Below are positions 8,560 to 18,115 of a stretch of DNA of 46,731 nucleotides, one piece after another. The stretch is from Mageeibacillus sp. UBA1046. Its GTDB lineage: Bacteria; Bacillota; Clostridia; Saccharofermentanales; DTU023. The notes beneath the pieces were generated by a model that saw only the letters and a program-made list of their open reading frames with translations, did no database searches and was not told the origin of the DNA. The stretch covers positions 13,010 through 59,740 of the forward strand of contig DCDV01000023.1 in assembly GCA_002316595.1 (NCBI GenBank), written 5' to 3'. How positions within the stretch are numbered: the first letter of the stretch is position 1; each line of letters starts with the position of its first letter. The position numbers were made by a program, and so were the translations under genes.

Positions 8560-11500
8560 TTAGTTCTCATCGTCTTCATCGGCATCAGCAGCCATCACAA
8601 TTTGATTTTCATCTTCTTCATCAGGCTCAAAGTCTTCATCGATTTCGCCTTCTTCGGTCAATTCTCCTGCGGTATAACCTGCAGCAGCCAATTCACCTGC
8701 GCCTAAGGATGAGCTTTCCAGCAGATCTTCGAGATCTCTGATTACTCCTTCGGAGGTGCTGATTTCATCACCATCACCTTCCTTGATCTCCATTAACTCA
8801 TCTTTCTCATCAATGATCCTAACGTCCAGAGCCAAGGATTGAAGCTCTTTAACCAGTACTTTGAATGCCTCGGGCACTCCGGGTTCGGGAATATTTTCCC
8901 CTTTAACTATTGCTTCATAAGTTTTAGTTCTGCCCTGAATGTCGTCAGACTTAACAGTAAGAATTTCTTGCAGAGTGTACGCAGCGCCGTAAGCTTCAAG
9001 TGCCCAGACTTCCATCTCTCCAAAGCGCTGACCGCCAAACTGAGCTTTACCGCCCAGCGGCTGCTGAGTAACCAGTGAATACGGTCCGATCGAGCGGGCG
9101 TGGATTTTATCATCGACCAGATGAAGGAGTTTGAGATAATACATGATGCTCACAGTTATTCGATTTTCGAAAGGCTCTCCTGTACGTCCGTCATATAGAA
9201 TGGTTTTGCCATCGTCGTCAATATTTGCTTTCTTAAAGGCTTCAACAACATCACCTTCGACTGCTCCATCAAATACCGGAGTAGCAACCTTCCAGCCCAG
9301 TTCCTTAGCAGCCAGCCCCAGATGCACCTCGAGAAGCTGACCGATATTCATGCGGGAGGGAACGCCGAGCGGATTCAAAACAATATCCAGCGGTGTGCCA
9401 TCCGGCATAAAAGGCATATCTTCTTCCGGCAGAATCCGAGAAATTACTCCTTTGTTGCCATGACGGCCAGCCATCTTGTCGCCGACTGATATTTTTCGCT
9501 TCTGCGCGATATACACGCGCACCAGTTTGGTAACGCCATGTTTCAGCTGTTCGTCGTCTTCACGTGTGAAGACTTTAACATCAACGATAATACCCGATTC
9601 ACCATGAGGTACACGGGCAGAAGTATCTCTGACTTCACGTACCTTTTCCCCAAAGATTGCACGATAGAGCCGTTCTTCAGGAGTAAGCTCTGTCTCACCT
9701 TTAGGTGTGACTTTGCCGACAATAATATCACCGGCATGAACTTCAGCTCCAACTCTGATGATCCCGTCTTCATCCAGATCCTTGAGGGCATCATCGCCGA
9801 CATTAGGAATCTCTCTGGTTATCTCTTCAGGACCCAGTTTGGTATCTCTTGCTTCACTCTCATATTCCGTAATATGGATGGAAGTATAGACATCATCGCG
9901 CACCAGACGTTCACTGATCAAAATAGCGTCTTCATAGTTGTAGCCTTCCCAGGTCATAAAACCGATCAGGACGTTGCGTCCCAAAGCAAGCTCCCCCTGA
10001 TCCGTGGAAGGACCGTCAGCAATGATCTCACCGGCAGTTACAGTATCTCCTGCTTTTACCAGCGGACGCTGATTTATGCAGGTACCCTGGTTCGAACGGG
10101 TATATTTTGTTAACGCATACTCATCCAGTTTTTTATCTTTTCGGCGTACAGTAATTAAATCGGCAGCTACAAATTCTACAACTCCGTCGTTTGCTGCTAT
10201 TACGCAAACACCTGAGTCCTTGGCCGCTCTGTGCTCAATTCCGGTACCGATAATGGGAGCTTCGGTTTTAATAAGCGGGACAGCCTGTCTCTGCATATTG
10301 GATCCCATAAGCGCCCGGTTGGCATCGTCATTGCCCAGGAAAGGAATTAAGGCAGTAGCCACAGATACCAGCTGCTTAGGAGAAACATCCATCAGATCCA
10401 CCTTTTCAGGAGGCAGTTCCAGGAATTCGTCAAGATAACGACAGACTACATACTCTGAGAGGAAATGTCCTTCCTCATCTAAAGGCTCGTTCGCCTGGGC
10501 AATATTGTAATAATCTTCCTCATCAGCAGTCATATATTGAATTTCACGCGTGACAACACCTTTCTCTTTGTCATAAACGCGATAAGGAGTTTCAATAAAC
10601 CCATAATTATTTATACGGGCATAGGTAGCCAATGAGTTAATCAAGCCAATATTTGGGCCTTCAGGAGTTTCAATCGGACACATCCTGCCGTAATACGAGG
10701 AGTGTACGTCACGGACTTCGAAGTTAGCTCTCTCTCTCGACAGACCACCGGGGCCTAGAGCAGAGAGACGTCTCTTATGCGTCAGTTCAGCCAGAGGGTT
10801 GGTCTGGTCTAAGAACTGTGACAGCTGAGAAGAGCCGAAGAATTCTTTAATTGCGGCACTTACAGGCCTGGTGTTGACAATATCCTTTGATTCGGCATTC
10901 GTTTTATCAGACAAAGACTGCATACGCTCGCGGATTACACGATCCATCCGTGAAAAACCAAGTCTCATCTGATTTTGCAGGAGTTCTCCTACAGAACGAA
11001 TACGTCTGTTCCCCAGGTGATCAATATCGTCTATTTTCCCTACACCATATTCAATGCCAATGAAATAGCTGGCTGATGCCAGGATATCGTCAACTGTCAG
11101 ATGGTGAGGGATCAGGTCCTTGTTACGCTCTTTAAGCAATTTGCCCAGAGTCTCCAGGGGTTCATCTGTCTCCTGGGCTTCTTTGGCTATAGATCTCAAG
11201 ACTGATGTACGGACCAGCTCAGATATACCTAGCTGCTTAAAGTCGATCTCCGCTAACTCTTCAGCGCTGAAGAAACGCTGCAGATATTCGGAAGCTTTTA
11301 CTCTCTCATTACCGACTACGCGCAGTTGATGTTCATACTGGACCAGATTCTCTCCGACTATCTGGATAGGGTATATATCCAAGTGATTGACTCCGGCATT
11401 TTGGATCTGCCAAGCCATCTCTTTTGTAATAATGTCGTCCTTAAGGACAAGGATTTCGCCGTCTTCATCAATGACATCTGTTGCTGCACGGTGTCCTATC

Positions 11501-12354
11501 ACGCGATCTGCCAAGGACAGCTTTTTATTAAGCTTATAGATGCCAACTTTAGCCAGATCATAACGATTGGCATCAAAGAACATGTTCTGCAGGAAACTCT
11601 CAGCGCCTTCACGGGTATAGACCTCGCCGGAGCGGAGCTTTTTGAACATCTCTTGCAGACCATCCATTTCATTGGAACAGCCATCCTTTTGCATTGTGCG
11701 CATCAAGGATTCCTCATCGCCAAAAATCTCCTGGATTTCGGCATCAGTACCAAAGCCAAGAGAGCGGAGGAAGATTGTCAAATGAAACTTTCTGGTGCGG
11801 TCAATTCTAACCCACAGCAAACCGTTGGCATCAGATTCAAATTCCAGCCAGGCGCCGCGATTAGGAATGATCTGGCCTGTATATAAGGTTGCGTCATTCT
11901 TATCTTTTTTCTCACCAAAGTAGGCACCGGGAGAGCGTACAAGCTGGCTTATAATTACTCTTTCCGCGCCATTAATAATAAAGGTACCAGTGTCCGTCAT
12001 AATCGGAAACTCTCCGATATAGACACTCTGGTCTTTTATTCTGTCGTTCGCTTTGGTATGAAGACGCACATGCACATATAGCTTGGCGGCATAGTTCGCG
12101 TCTCGTTCTTTGCACTCCTCAACCGAATAAGTAGGGTTCTCAACATCAAATTCACGGCCGACAAAAGATAATTCAATATCACCTGAGAAATCAGTAATTG
12201 GAGAGGCCTCTTCCAGCACCTCTGTTAATCCTTCTTCTATAAACCATCTATAGCTTTCCTTTTGTATCTCAAGTAGATTTGGGATATCAATGATCTCGTC
12301 GATCTTTGAATATGATACTCTTTCGGTTCGTCCATAATGAACGGGTTTTACCAT
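8560..12354 (-). CDS. rpoB: DNA-directed RNA polymerase subunit beta
   Basis: The beta subunit, 1264 residues from the preferred ATG at 12354. That start has AGGTGA 6 bases upstream; an in-frame TTG at 12357 would sit too close to it. The rifampicin pocket region reads SQLSQFLDQTNPLAELTHKRRLS, with the Asp, His and Ser positions of the sensitive form intact. Other beta landmarks seen are PIETPEGPNIGLI, KMAGRHGNKG and GGKAQFGGQRFGEMEVWALEAYGAA. The C-terminal tail after LALDVRIID is about 85 residues long and strongly acidic, somewhat longer than in Bacillus. Upstream there is no rplL or other ribosomal gene; instead a promoter and a roughly 190-base leader precede it. Confidence 0.98.
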   Translation of the reverse strand: MVKPVHYGRTERVSYSKIDEIIDIPNLLEIQKESYRWFIEEGLTEVLEEASPITDFSGDIELSFVGREFDVENPTYSVEECKERDANYAAKLYVHVRLHTKANDRIKDQSVYIGEFPIMTDTGTFIINGAERVIISQLVRSPGAYFGEKKDKNDATLYTGQIIPNRGAWLEFESDANGLLWVRIDRTRKFHLTIFLRSLGFGTDAEIQEIFGDEESLMRTMQKDGCSNEMDGLQEMFKKLRSGEVYTREGAESFLQNMFFDANRYDLAKVGIYKLNKKLSLADRVIGHRAATDVIDEDGEILVLKDDIITKEMAWQIQNAGVNHLDIYPIQIVGENLVQYEHQLRVVGNERVKASEYLQRFFSAEELAEIDFKQLGISELVRTSVLRSIAKEAQETDEPLETLGKLLKERNKDLIPHHLTVDDILASASYFIGIEYGVGKIDDIDHLGNRRIRSVGELLQNQMRLGFSRMDRVIRERMQSLSDKTNAESKDIVNTRPVSAAIKEFFGSSQLSQFLDQTNPLAELTHKRRLSALGPGGLSRERANFEVRDVHSSYYGRMCPIETPEGPNIGLINSLATYARINNYGFIETPYRVYDKEKGVVTREIQYMTADEEDYYNIAQANEPLDEEGHFLSEYVVCRYLDEFLELPPEKVDLMDVSPKQLVSVATALIPFLGNDDANRALMGSNMQRQAVPLIKTEAPIIGTGIEHRAAKDSGVCVIAANDGVVEFVAADLITVRRKDKKLDEYALTKYTRSNQGTCINQRPLVKAGDTVTAGEIIADGPSTDQGELALGRNVLIGFMTWEGYNYEDAILISERLVRDDVYTSIHITEYESEARDTKLGPEEITREIPNVGDDALKDLDEDGIIRVGAEVHAGDIIVGKVTPKGETELTPEERLYRAIFGEKVREVRDTSARVPHGESGIIVDVKVFTREDDEQLKHGVTKLVRVYIAQKRKISVGDKMAGRHGNKGVISRILPEEDMPFMPDGTPLDIVLNPLGVPSRMNIGQLLEVHLGLAAKELGWKVATPVFDGAVEGDVVEAFKKANIDDDGKTILYDGRTGEPFENRITVSIMYYLKLLHLVDDKIHARSIGPYSLVTQQPLGGKAQFGGQRFGEMEVWALEAYGAAYTLQEILTVKSDDIQGRTKTYEAIVKGENIPEPGVPEAFKVLVKELQSLALDVRIIDEKDELMEIKEGDGDEISTSEGVIRDLEDLLESSSLGAGELAAAGYTAGELTEEGEIDEDFEPDEEDENQIVMAADADEDDEN

Positions 12355-12410
12355 CAATGATCACCTCGCGACTAAATCGGCAAACCGATACCGATTGGAG
12401 TGACGTCAGA

Positions 12411-12444
12411 ATAACCCGCTCACTTATAATTGCGAGCAGGTTAT
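12411..12444 (-). promoter_or_regulatory. Hairpin in the rpoB leader
   Basis: In the minus-strand RNA, 11-base arms at 12444-12434 and 12421-12411 pair completely (one G-U pair) around a 12-base loop. It lies between the predicted transcription start near 12544 and the rpoB start. No U-run follows. It may stabilise the leader or act in autoregulation of rpoBC; this is inferred from position only. Confidence 0.5.
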
Positions 12445-12550
12445 AACATCACATCTTTACTTCTGCAGATATATCATGGTCATTAGGGGTCTTTTGGGCG
12501 CAAAATTAATATCTATATTCACACCTCCAGACTTAGTGACACGTCTAATA

Positions 12551-12580
12551 ATTGTACTATTTTTATAATACCCTTGTCAA
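12551..12580 (-). promoter_or_regulatory. Sigma-A promoter of rpoBC
   Basis: On the minus strand TTGACA (12580-12575) is separated by 18 bases from TACAAT (12556-12551), a near-consensus housekeeping promoter. It predicts a start near 12544 and a 5' untranslated region of about 190 bases. It explains how rpoBC is expressed here without the upstream ribosomal operon. Confidence 0.72.
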
Positions 12581-12781
12581 GATATAATTTTTATCAATTC
12601 AGGTCTGCTTCAACCTCTATTTAATTATGTTGTTAACCATCTGTTTAAGTCGGCGGTTATGTGCTTCAAGCAGCAGTTATAAACTTAAATAGTTGGTCAT
12701 GAACGCTAAAACAAACTCATTGATATTTACTTGAATCAGCTGTTAACCATTATCGGTCAAGGTGCCAAGGTCAAAAAATGG
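12581..12781. other. Non-coding stretch between the rpoB promoter and the foldase gene
   Basis: No coding frame was seen. An 8-base inverted repeat, TAACCATT at 12744-12751 and its complement at 12777-12784, overlaps the foldase stop codon and encloses 25 bases. It could be a weak transcript end, but no U-tract follows. Otherwise nothing recognisable. Confidence 0.4.
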
Positions 12782-14419
12782 TTAGCCGAACAAAGTCTTC
12801 AGAAAGCCGTATTTGCCTACCATGTTACTGCCAAAGTTTTTTCTGGTAACAGTAATCTCACTTAGAAGGTCTTCACGCCATTCCTGTACTTGCTCATCCA
12901 GCAGTCGGCTGCTTGTCGCGTCTTTCCATAATTCTTCTCCCTCTGATCCGATGTAATAGATCAGGTGATATCCAAACTGTGACTTAACCAGCCCGACATC
13001 ACCTTCCTTGCGTTGCGGATCCAAAGCCCAGGTCTCGTATTGCTCATCAAAGGAGCCTAAGCTTATGTCCTCGTAGATGCCACCGTCTTGGGCGTTACCA
13101 TCCATACTGTACTCTTTTGCCAGCTCGCTGAAGGTTTCTTCTGTCTTCTCTCCGGCGTTATATTCTGCCAACACATCTTCTGCCCGCAATTTTAGCTCAG
13201 CGTCCGAAATTTCTTCTGCTCCATCGTCCATAAAGAGAATGTGTCTTGTGCTAAATGGCTTGACATTCTGGCGAGAACGGTCTTCAAACTGAACTACAAT
13301 AAAGCTCTTAAAAGTCTGAGGCGCAGATGCTTCTGCTCCATCTTCCTCGAGCATTGTCACACCTGCAGAGGCAGACTCTAAAACTGCTATGTCTCCTGAC
13401 TCGCGCTCTGAAGCAAACAGCCAGTTTCTCAGCTCATAATTTTCAATATTGCCATAAGTCCTGAAGGAATGATCAAATAACTGCGGTTCATTAAGAAGAC
13501 CATCTTTCGTCTGATTATTCTCCACATTCTCTATAGCACTCTCGAAAAATTCCTTGCCGGATTCGAGGTCTGTTTGCATTTTTTCTGCCTGAGCTTTGGT
13601 CTGTTCTTCAATTTTCAACTTAGCGGCGTCATCGATATCTGCAGAGTGCTCCGCTACAAATTCAACTGCCTTATATGCAACCATGTCATAAAGGTTTTTG
13701 TTTTCTTCATAGATCTCTTCCAGCTCTGACTCTTCAATATCTATGCTTTCTCGGTATTCCTCCATATATAAAGCGGCATAATAACTAACTTCATAGAAAT
13801 TTTCCAACTCTTCGTATCTGCTGCCTGGGCCATAAGTCACCTTGAGCATTGTCGGGGCCGTCATATTGTATGCTTCAGCACTTTCCTCTACCTGGATCTT
13901 CAACTCGTCCAAACTGGATGTAAGAGTTTGCTGAGCTTCCTCTGTTAGCTCAAAACCATTCCTTTTACCCTCTTCGTAAAGAGACAGAGCATTCGTCCAC
14001 TCACCTATAGCAGAATTTCTGATGAATTCTCGATAATTATTTGCGTTTTCGTCATCAAAATCCAGCTCCGTATCAAGCATTTGCTGCCCCTGCTCTGTAA
14101 AGACATTGCCCATATTCCACATATTGGGATTGACTGCCTGCATGCCGAATACAGTATTAATATCTGCCACAGAAAGCTTCGTATCTCCGATAACAGCTGC
14201 AGTAACAGAGCGCTGCATGATACCGGTCGACAATAACAGCCACAATACTAAAGCAACGATTATAATAAGGGCGGCGACAATACCCGCAATCCTGCCAACC
14301 AGACTGTAGCCCCTGATGCGCTTCTTCTGACCAGAGCTGTCCTTTTGCTTGGAAAGACGTTCTTTTCGCTCGGATCGAGCAGTTTCTGTCTTCCAGGTGT
14401 TTTCCTCTTTTTTTCTCAT
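12782..14419 (-). CDS. Membrane-anchored parvulin-type peptidyl-prolyl isomerase (foldase)
   Basis: A 545-residue protein: a basic cytoplasmic N-terminus, one transmembrane helix (about 43-65), a SurA/PrsA-like helical chaperone region (about 75-300) and a parvulin domain (about 385-490). Visible parvulin signatures are STRHILF (390-396), the DGG loop (445-447), and GDVGLVKSQFGYHLIYY (473-489). It should help secreted proteins fold outside the membrane. It differs from classical PrsA by a membrane anchor in place of a lipobox and by its larger size. Starts at ATG with GAGGG 4 bases upstream. It sits behind the CNNM-type gene on the same strand with its own promoter candidate. The isomerase domain is clear; clients are unknown. 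Confidence 0.87.
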   Translation of the reverse strand: MRKKEENTWKTETARSERKERLSKQKDSSGQKKRIRGYSLVGRIAGIVAALIIIVALVLWLLLSTGIMQRSVTAAVIGDTKLSVADINTVFGMQAVNPNMWNMGNVFTEQGQQMLDTELDFDDENANNYREFIRNSAIGEWTNALSLYEEGKRNGFELTEEAQQTLTSSLDELKIQVEESAEAYNMTAPTMLKVTYGPGSRYEELENFYEVSYYAALYMEEYRESIDIEESELEEIYEENKNLYDMVAYKAVEFVAEHSADIDDAAKLKIEEQTKAQAEKMQTDLESGKEFFESAIENVENNQTKDGLLNEPQLFDHSFRTYGNIENYELRNWLFASERESGDIAVLESASAGVTMLEEDGAEASAPQTFKSFIVVQFEDRSRQNVKPFSTRHILFMDDGAEEISDAELKLRAEDVLAEYNAGEKTEETFSELAKEYSMDGNAQDGGIYEDISLGSFDEQYETWALDPQRKEGDVGLVKSQFGYHLIYYIGSEGEELWKDATSSRLLDEQVQEWREDLLSEITVTRKNFGSNMVGKYGFLKTLFG

Positions 14420-14440
14420 TTTTCCCTCAACTCAAACAAT

Positions 14441-14455
14441 GTGTCTGCCAGACAC
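14441..14455 (-). other. Small hairpin in the foldase leader
   Basis: GTGTCT, a 3-base loop and AGACAC form a perfect 6-pair hairpin 22 bases before the foldase start. It has no U-tract on the minus strand. Possible translation or mRNA-stability element; weak evidence. Confidence 0.35.
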
Positions 14456-14495
14456 TTTAGTAGTTAACAGTACATCCGTTTTTATACAAAAATAT

Positions 14496-14524
14496 ATTAT
14501 AGCAGATTTATTCCAAAGTAACAG
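14496..14524 (-). promoter_or_regulatory. Candidate promoter of the foldase gene
   Basis: A perfect TATAAT (minus strand, 14501-14496) with CTGTTA 17 bases upstream (14524-14519). It overlaps the end of the CNNM-type gene and would allow separate expression of the foldase. The -35 match is weak. Confidence 0.45.
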
Positions 14525-15887
14525 GGGGCTTTTTTTCCGGTAATACCTGCAGGTGCACAAGTTTTATGCGATTATCCTGGACTTCTACAACGCGAAACTT
14601 ACCTCTGTTAATAGTAATTTCGAGATTCTCCCCTTCTTCCGGAATACGGTCCAGATGAGCGATTATCATACCTGCTACGGTATCGTAATCGTCTTTGGGC
14701 AGAACTATCTGACAGGCATCCTCGACCTCTTCCAATTCGACGCTGCCATCCAATTGCCATTCATCATCACCTATACGAACAATGGATATATCCTGCTCAT
14801 CATATTCATCTTCAATTTCACCTACAATCTCCTCAACAATGTCTTCCAGAGTTACTACCCCCGCAGTACCGCCATATTCATCTATGACCACTGCCATTTG
14901 GATTCTGTTCTGTTGCATCTCCTGAAACAGATCCTTTATAATTCGGGATTCCGGTGTAAAGATCGGCTTGCGCATTAGTTTCTCCACTTTGAAATCATTG
15001 CCATTTTCCTCGTAAAGCCACCTCAAAATATCCTTTGAGTGGACAACGCCGACAATATTGTCAATCGTCTCACTGTAGACCGGATAGCGGGTGTATTGGT
15101 CTTCACGTACCTTTGCCATAACCTCCTCGAAACTGTCAGTTACGTTAAAAGCGGAAAGATTGGTTCGGTGAGTCATGATCTCACCGGCACTCTTATTGTC
15201 GAAGTCAAAAATATTCTCAATCAGATCCTGATCTCGCTCCATAATGTGACCGGCATCTTTACTGGCGCTAAGAATCATGCGCAAATCTTCTTCCGTGGCA
15301 GCAGTGACCGCTTCCATATTTTCGAGTTTGAACAAGTGTGCCATTTTAGATCCTAAAAATATTCCCAGTTTGGATAAAGGCAGAACGGGCAAAGTAATAA
15401 TTTTATAAAAATATACGCCTCTGTAGCTGACGGCTTCTGCTTTGACTCTGCCCTGTTGTTTAGCAAAGGAGTCACTAATCACATAGATGAAGAAGAAAGA
15501 TAATATGACAAGTACCGCAACAATCAAAAAGCGTAACGCACCTGTTAGGTGAGATATTGAAGGAAGGAGATAATTGAATATCCCGTAGGCCGAGCTGATT
15601 GCAAATAATGAGAGATATACTATGCGGGCAGCGTGAATCCGACCAACAAAGCGGCCCGGAAGGCCGGTTTCACGTACCAACATGCGAGCAGCTAATGATC
15701 CGCTCTCAGCCTTTTCTTCCAGCTCGTGATCATTCAAGGCTATTACAGCAGCTTCGAAAGCTGCGTAAAAAGCGTAAACCAGTAGAAATAAACAGGCAAG
15801 CAGCAAAAACTGCCACCCGTTTTCAAAAAATAGTGTCATAGATAATCGGGGATCTCCCCCAGGATCGGCAAGGGCCAGTTCTGTCAC
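14508..15887 (-). CDS. CNNM/CorC (hemolysin C) family membrane transporter with CBS domains
   Basis: A 459-residue protein with the standard three-part layout: a DUF21/CNNM membrane domain with about four helices (about 15-190), a pair of CBS domains (about 210-335; VTDSFEEVMAKVREDQYTRYPVY and IDEYGGTAGVVTLEDIVEEIVGEI are typical), and a C-terminal CorC_HlyC domain (about 350-445). Family members are linked to magnesium or cobalt efflux or homeostasis, with CBS domains that bind nucleotides; the old name hemolysin is misleading. The start is GTG at 15887 with AAGGAG 5 bases upstream. It lies 69 bases behind the EF-G-like gene. An inverted repeat TGCAAA/TTTGCA (15927-15944) lies in that gap without a U-tract. 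Confidence 0.9.
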   Translation of the reverse strand: MTELALADPGGDPRLSMTLFFENGWQFLLLACLFLLVYAFYAAFEAAVIALNDHELEEKAESGSLAARMLVRETGLPGRFVGRIHAARIVYLSLFAISSAYGIFNYLLPSISHLTGALRFLIVAVLVILSFFFIYVISDSFAKQQGRVKAEAVSYRGVYFYKIITLPVLPLSKLGIFLGSKMAHLFKLENMEAVTAATEEDLRMILSASKDAGHIMERDQDLIENIFDFDNKSAGEIMTHRTNLSAFNVTDSFEEVMAKVREDQYTRYPVYSETIDNIVGVVHSKDILRWLYEENGNDFKVEKLMRKPIFTPESRIIKDLFQEMQQNRIQMAVVIDEYGGTAGVVTLEDIVEEIVGEIEDEYDEQDISIVRIGDDEWQLDGSVELEEVEDACQIVLPKDDYDTVAGMIIAHLDRIPEEGENLEITINRGKFRVVEVQDNRIKLVHLQVLPEKKPPVTLE

Positions 15888-15956
15888 CTGATCTCCTTAA
15901 GTAAAGTAAATCCGCTCAGTATTTCGTGCAAACAGTTATTTGCAGCGCTCAACAGA

Positions 15957-18035
15957 TCATTCCTCTTCCCTATGAGCTTCGGCGATAATCTTATCCGAAA
16001 CAAATTGAGGGGCTTGCTCGTAGCGGGCAAACTCAATATTGTACCACCCACGCCCCTGAGTCATAGATTTCAGATCTGTGGAATACCTCAGCACCTCAGA
16101 TGTTGGCGCCTCCGCTTCCACAATTTGAAAACCCTGATTCTCGCTATCCGGGTTAATGCCCAGAATGCGGCCGCGGCGCTTGTTTATGTCGCCCATTATA
16201 TCACCCAGGTAATCATCCGGTATATGAACTGACAGCTTGCTGATTGGCTCCAATAATACCGGATCAGCCTGGGGCAAACCTGCTCTGTAGGCTAAGCGGG
16301 CTGCTAACTTGAATGACATCTCATTAGAGTCAACCGAGTGATAGGAACCGTCAACTAACGTCGCTTTGATCCCTACAACCGGATAATTTGCTAAAGGTCC
16401 CTCATCAATGGCTTCCATGAGACCTTTTTCGACAGCAGGGAAATAACCCTTCGGAACTGCTCCGCCCACAATCTCTTCTTCAAAGACCAGACCGTCCGAC
16501 TCAGTTGGCTCAAAGACAATCCATACATCACCAAACTGACCGTGACCGCCTGTCTGTTTCTTATGGCGTCCCTGTACTCTGACTTGTTTTCTTATTGTTT
16601 CACGATAAGCGACACGGGGTTCGGAGAGCACTGATTCCACACCATATTTAGTCTTTAATTTGTTGGTTAACACATCCAGCTGTACTTCGCCCAGACCGGA
16701 TAAGAGAAGCTGCTTGGTCTCAGGATTGTTCTCGATCGTGAAGACTTTGTCTTCATCAGCTAATCTGGCCAGTCCTTGCATGATCTTATCTTCTTCACCC
16801 TCTGTGACAGGAGAAATAGCCATCGTCAGACTGGGTTCAGGAATAATTGGCGGGATAATCTTAACTTTGCAACTGTTCTCACAGAGAGTATCGTTAGTCT
16901 CACTTTCATTGAGCTTCGTTACTGCTCCAATATCGCCTGCGACAATTCCGGCTTCAGCGGCAATTTGTTTCTTGCCCCTAAGGTATGAGAGGCCATTGAC
17001 ACGCTCATCTGTTTCTTTATTCGCATTGAAGACAGTCCCGGAACTCGGGAAGGTGCCTCGATATACTTTGAACATGGATATGCGCCCCACAAACGGGTCA
17101 ACAATTGTCTTAAAAATGTAGGCTGCCAGCTTGCCGTCAGGATCAACGGCAAGTTCTTCTTCCGCTCCATTAACAAGAGCTTTTACAGGAGTTGTATCCA
17201 GAGGAGTAGGCATATAATTGGCAATCGCATCCAAGGTGAAGCTCACGCCAAGATTACTTTGTGCTACCCCCGCAAACACCGGCCATATTGAACCTGTCAG
17301 GATAGCATGGCTTAAACCGGAATTTTGCTCCTGGGGAGTAAAAGCTTCTCCTTCAAAATACTTCATCATTAAGTCTTCATCGCTTTCAGCGATTTGTTCC
17401 TGCAATTGATCATAGAACTGATCCACCGTATCTGACAAAGCATCCGGAATTTCAGTTTTATTCATCTTGCCTTTATCAGCAAATGTGTAGGCTTGTTTGG
17501 CCAATACATCGATTAATCCTTTAGCCTCCTCACCCTCAACAATCGGCAATACCAGAGGAACTATCTTGCTTCCGTATGCCTCCTGCAGATCTGCAAGGGT
17601 TTTATCAAAACTGGCATTCGGCTCATCCAGACGGTTAATGAAGAATGATATCGGACGGTTTTGTTTTTCTGCCTGGCGTACTGCTTTTTCAGCACCAACC
17701 GCCAGACCATCTTTAGCGCTCATGACTATCAGGATTGAGTCACTAACCCTGAAGCCCTGGATCTGTTCTCCTAAAAAGTCAAAATCGCCCGGTGTATCCA
17801 GCAGATTAATTTTCTTGCCCTGCCATTCGACAGCGGCGTAAGACAGATTGATGGTCATTCCACGGCGTATTTCTTCTGCGTCAAAGTCAGTGACAGTATT
17901 TCCGTCATTGCTTCTGCCCATCCGCTCAATAGCTCCGGCATTATATAATGCCGCTTCTACAAAAGCCGTCTTACCGGCTCCGCCATGACCTGCCAAGGCA
18001 ATGTTTCTGATATCAGCTGCTTGATATTGTTTCAT
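15957..18035 (-). CDS. Elongation factor G paralogue (EF-G-like translational GTPase)
   Basis: 692 residues with the five-domain EF-G plan: GTPase domain, domain II, and the C-terminal domains including GHGQFGDVWIVFEP and GAVPKGYFPAVEKG of domain IV. GTPase motifs: P-loop GHGGAGKT (16-23), RRGMTI as switch I (57-62), DTPG (80-83) and NRLD (134-137). Two departures from true EF-G stand out. The histidine that follows DTPG and activates water is Asp84 (DTPGDFDF), and the guanine-specificity NKxD reads NRLD. It therefore belongs with the EF-G-like/EF-G2 group found in many clostridia beside the real fusA, and is probably not the housekeeping translocase. ATG start has a G-rich ribosome binding site. 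Its leader contains a terminator-like hairpin. Function may be ribosome rescue or a specialised translocation step; not known. Confidence 0.88.
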   Translation of the reverse strand: MKQYQAADIRNIALAGHGGAGKTAFVEAALYNAGAIERMGRSNDGNTVTDFDAEEIRRGMTINLSYAAVEWQGKKINLLDTPGDFDFLGEQIQGFRVSDSILIVMSAKDGLAVGAEKAVRQAEKQNRPISFFINRLDEPNASFDKTLADLQEAYGSKIVPLVLPIVEGEEAKGLIDVLAKQAYTFADKGKMNKTEIPDALSDTVDQFYDQLQEQIAESDEDLMMKYFEGEAFTPQEQNSGLSHAILTGSIWPVFAGVAQSNLGVSFTLDAIANYMPTPLDTTPVKALVNGAEEELAVDPDGKLAAYIFKTIVDPFVGRISMFKVYRGTFPSSGTVFNANKETDERVNGLSYLRGKKQIAAEAGIVAGDIGAVTKLNESETNDTLCENSCKVKIIPPIIPEPSLTMAISPVTEGEEDKIMQGLARLADEDKVFTIENNPETKQLLLSGLGEVQLDVLTNKLKTKYGVESVLSEPRVAYRETIRKQVRVQGRHKKQTGGHGQFGDVWIVFEPTESDGLVFEEEIVGGAVPKGYFPAVEKGLMEAIDEGPLANYPVVGIKATLVDGSYHSVDSNEMSFKLAARLAYRAGLPQADPVLLEPISKLSVHIPDDYLGDIMGDINKRRGRILGINPDSENQGFQIVEAEAPTSEVLRYSTDLKSMTQGRGWYNIEFARYEQAPQFVSDKIIAEAHREEE

Positions 18036-18069
18036 CAGCTACCCCCCGCTCAATGATTGTTTATTGTCC

Positions 18070-18096
18070 AAAAAGGGGCAGCATTATTACTTCCCC
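18070..18096 (-). terminator. Terminator-like hairpin in the leader of the EF-G-like gene
   Basis: In the minus-strand RNA a GGGG-x-AG stem pairs with CT-x-CCCC around a 9-base loop and is followed at once by five U (18074-18070). It lies downstream of the predicted promoter and 35 bases before the start codon, so it could act as a transcription attenuator. It could also block read-through from the polyferredoxin gene. Confidence 0.55.
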
Positions 18097-18115
18097 GATT
18101 AAACATGCGAATAAT

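Noticed and set aside
10780..10870. Rifampicin-resistance mutation in rpoB
   Set aside because: All main resistance positions have the sensitive residue (Asp, His and Ser in the FLDQ, THKRR and RLS motifs).
12401..12408. Palindrome TGACGTCA in the rpoB leader
   Set aside because: An 8-base palindrome is expected by chance in a region this size and no regulator context supports it.
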